NCBI GenBank assembly: GCA_031279525.1
Contig: JAITIH010000257.1
Coordinates: 1-5,371 of the forward strand
Direction: 5' to 3'
DNA from: Deltaproteobacteria bacterium
Lineage (GTDB): Bacteria > Desulfobacterota > Desulfarculia > Adiutricales > Adiutricaceae
Length of the DNA stretch: 5,371 nucleotides
The notes beneath the pieces are model-generated. The model made no database searches. It saw nothing but the letters and a program-made list of their open reading frames with translations, and was not told where the DNA came from. Positions within the stretch are counted from its first letter, which is position 1. Each line of letters starts with the position of its first letter. Made by a program: the position numbers and the translations under genes. Shown here one piece after another: positions 4,891 through 5,371 of the stretch.

Positions 4891-4918
4891 TTCGATAACG
4901 GGAGAGACCTAAGATAAA

Positions 4919-5371
4919 ATGCCGAAAATTAACTTAAATTTAATAATGGCTGGGATTGGCCTGGGCCTTATTCTGGCGGCCTCAGGTTGCGCGGGCGGGA
5001 CCTTGGTGGGCGGCTCGGGCAATCTTCAGCGGGAAGTGGACGTCCTTAAAATGGAGGTGGCGGATTTAAGGGACCGCTCTCGCCTTTCGGACATGGGCGG
5101 CGGGACGGCCGGGGCCAGCGACCTGCGAGTGGACGTGGACAATTTGCGCCTAGCCCTTCAACGCCTGACCGAAAACGTCGAGACCGCGAGTTTAGGGGGC
5201 CTCACCCTTCGCCAGCAGCTGGAGTACATGAGCGCGCGCCTCGACCGCCTAGAAAAGGTCGCCAAGCTATCGCCCTTAAGCCCCGAGGTGGTGGCCAGCC
5301 TGGTTCCGCCCCTGACCGCTCCGCCCATAGTGGCCCCAGGCGCCCCGGCCCCGACCTTGCCGCCTAACGCC
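4919..5371 (+). CDS. Coiled-coil lipoprotein, possible CpoB/YbgF N-terminal part (3' cut by window edge)
   Basis: The frame stays open for 151 codons to the window end. Residues 1-23 form a lipoprotein signal peptide (basic K3, hydrophobic LIMAGIGLGLILAAS) with lipobox ASGC and lipidated Cys24; Ala at -3 is acceptable but less usual than Leu. Residues 35-120 show heptad-like coiled-coil segments (LQREVDVLKMEVADLRDR, LRVDVDNLRLALQRLTENV, LRQQLEYMSARLDRLEKV) broken by a Gly-rich stretch. From about 122 a Pro/Ala-rich linker begins. Signal, coiled coil and linker before an unseen C-terminus match deltaproteobacterial CpoB/YbgF, where TPR repeats would follow and the protein works with Tol-Pal in the periplasm; another coiled-coil lipoprotein cannot be excluded. 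The start has GGGAG (4900-4904), rather far at 14 nt; ATG 4946 would destroy the signal's basic end. Confidence 0.8.
   Translation, partial: MPKINLNLIMAGIGLGLILAASGCAGGTLVGGSGNLQREVDVLKMEVADLRDRSRLSDMGGGTAGASDLRVDVDNLRLALQRLTENVETASLGGLTLRQQLEYMSARLDRLEKVAKLSPLSPEVVASLVPPLTAPPIVAPGAPAPTLPPNA

Larger units (their letters stand above)
4572..4918. other. Intergenic region of 347 bp rich in stem-loops, no gene seen
   Basis: A T-rich stretch (4602-4633) follows the repressor gene. Next come overlapping GC-rich hairpins (4669-4702), T6 at 4725-4730, a dyad AGCTT (4801-4805) / AAGCT (4814-4818), the palindrome CTCTTAAGAG (4827-4836), and a long hairpin (4853-4877) before the lipoprotein gene. I see no promoter with both boxes well matched; TTGAAA at 4804-4809 and TTAAGA at 4830-4835 are 20 bp apart, too far for a normal pair. 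The opposite-strand open frame crossing 4571 is largely antisense to the repressor and is not called. Confidence 0.55.

Noticed and set aside
3332..4918. A prophage, plasmid or defence island around the repressor
   Set aside because: No integrase, attachment site, tRNA, structural phage gene or defence gene is visible; the regulator stands between ordinary chromosomal genes.
1..5371. CRISPR array, tRNA or rRNA
   Set aside because: No regularly spaced direct repeats and no cloverleaf or rRNA-like sequence was found by eye.

Overview
The window reads as bacterial chromosome, most likely from a Desulfobacterota / deltaproteobacterial lineage. The basis is gene order: rplM-rpsI followed directly by argC is an arrangement I know from Geobacter- and Desulfovibrio-type genomes. 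A coiled-coil lipoprotein resembling the start of CpoB/YbgF and a sigma-54-type promoter beside possible flagellar accessory genes fit this. The lineage is inferred from layout and protein style, not from a database match.

Left block (1-2205, plus strand): a terminator-like hairpin, a strong sigma-70 promoter, then rplM (ribosomal protein L13) and rpsI (S9) as a 28-bp-spaced pair. A double hairpin with a T-run closes that unit. argC (N-acetyl-gamma-glutamyl-phosphate reductase, arginine synthesis) follows, with its own strong Shine-Dalgarno site but no promoter that I can see, so it may depend on read-through. Palindromes after argC form a shared terminator region facing the convergent genes.

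Middle block (2268-3331, minus strand): two tightly spaced genes with no assured name. The first transcribed (2717-3331) looks like a small beta-rich N-terminal domain plus a helical C-terminal domain. The second (2268-2711) is all-helical and resembles FliT/FlgN-type flagellar export chaperones. Upstream at 3434-3450 is a sequence with the exact GG-N10-GC geometry of a sigma-54 promoter, which fits a flagellar role.

Intergenic 3332-3842 holds this promoter, an imperfect inverted repeat of about 40 bp whose arms lie about 250 bp apart, GC-rich hairpins and a plus-strand terminator-like hairpin with T8. No convincing gene was found there.

Right block (3843-5371, plus strand): a lone CI/LexA-like repressor (HTH plus S24-like domain) in which Asn apparently replaces the catalytic Ser while the Lys is kept, so self-cleavage is predicted to be lost. 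After a 347-bp gap rich in stem-loops comes the 5' part of a lipoprotein gene, cut off by the window edge.

The window does not show a clearly new multi-gene system. The best leads are the cleavage-dead repressor, the sigma-54-linked gene pair and the inverted repeat between them.
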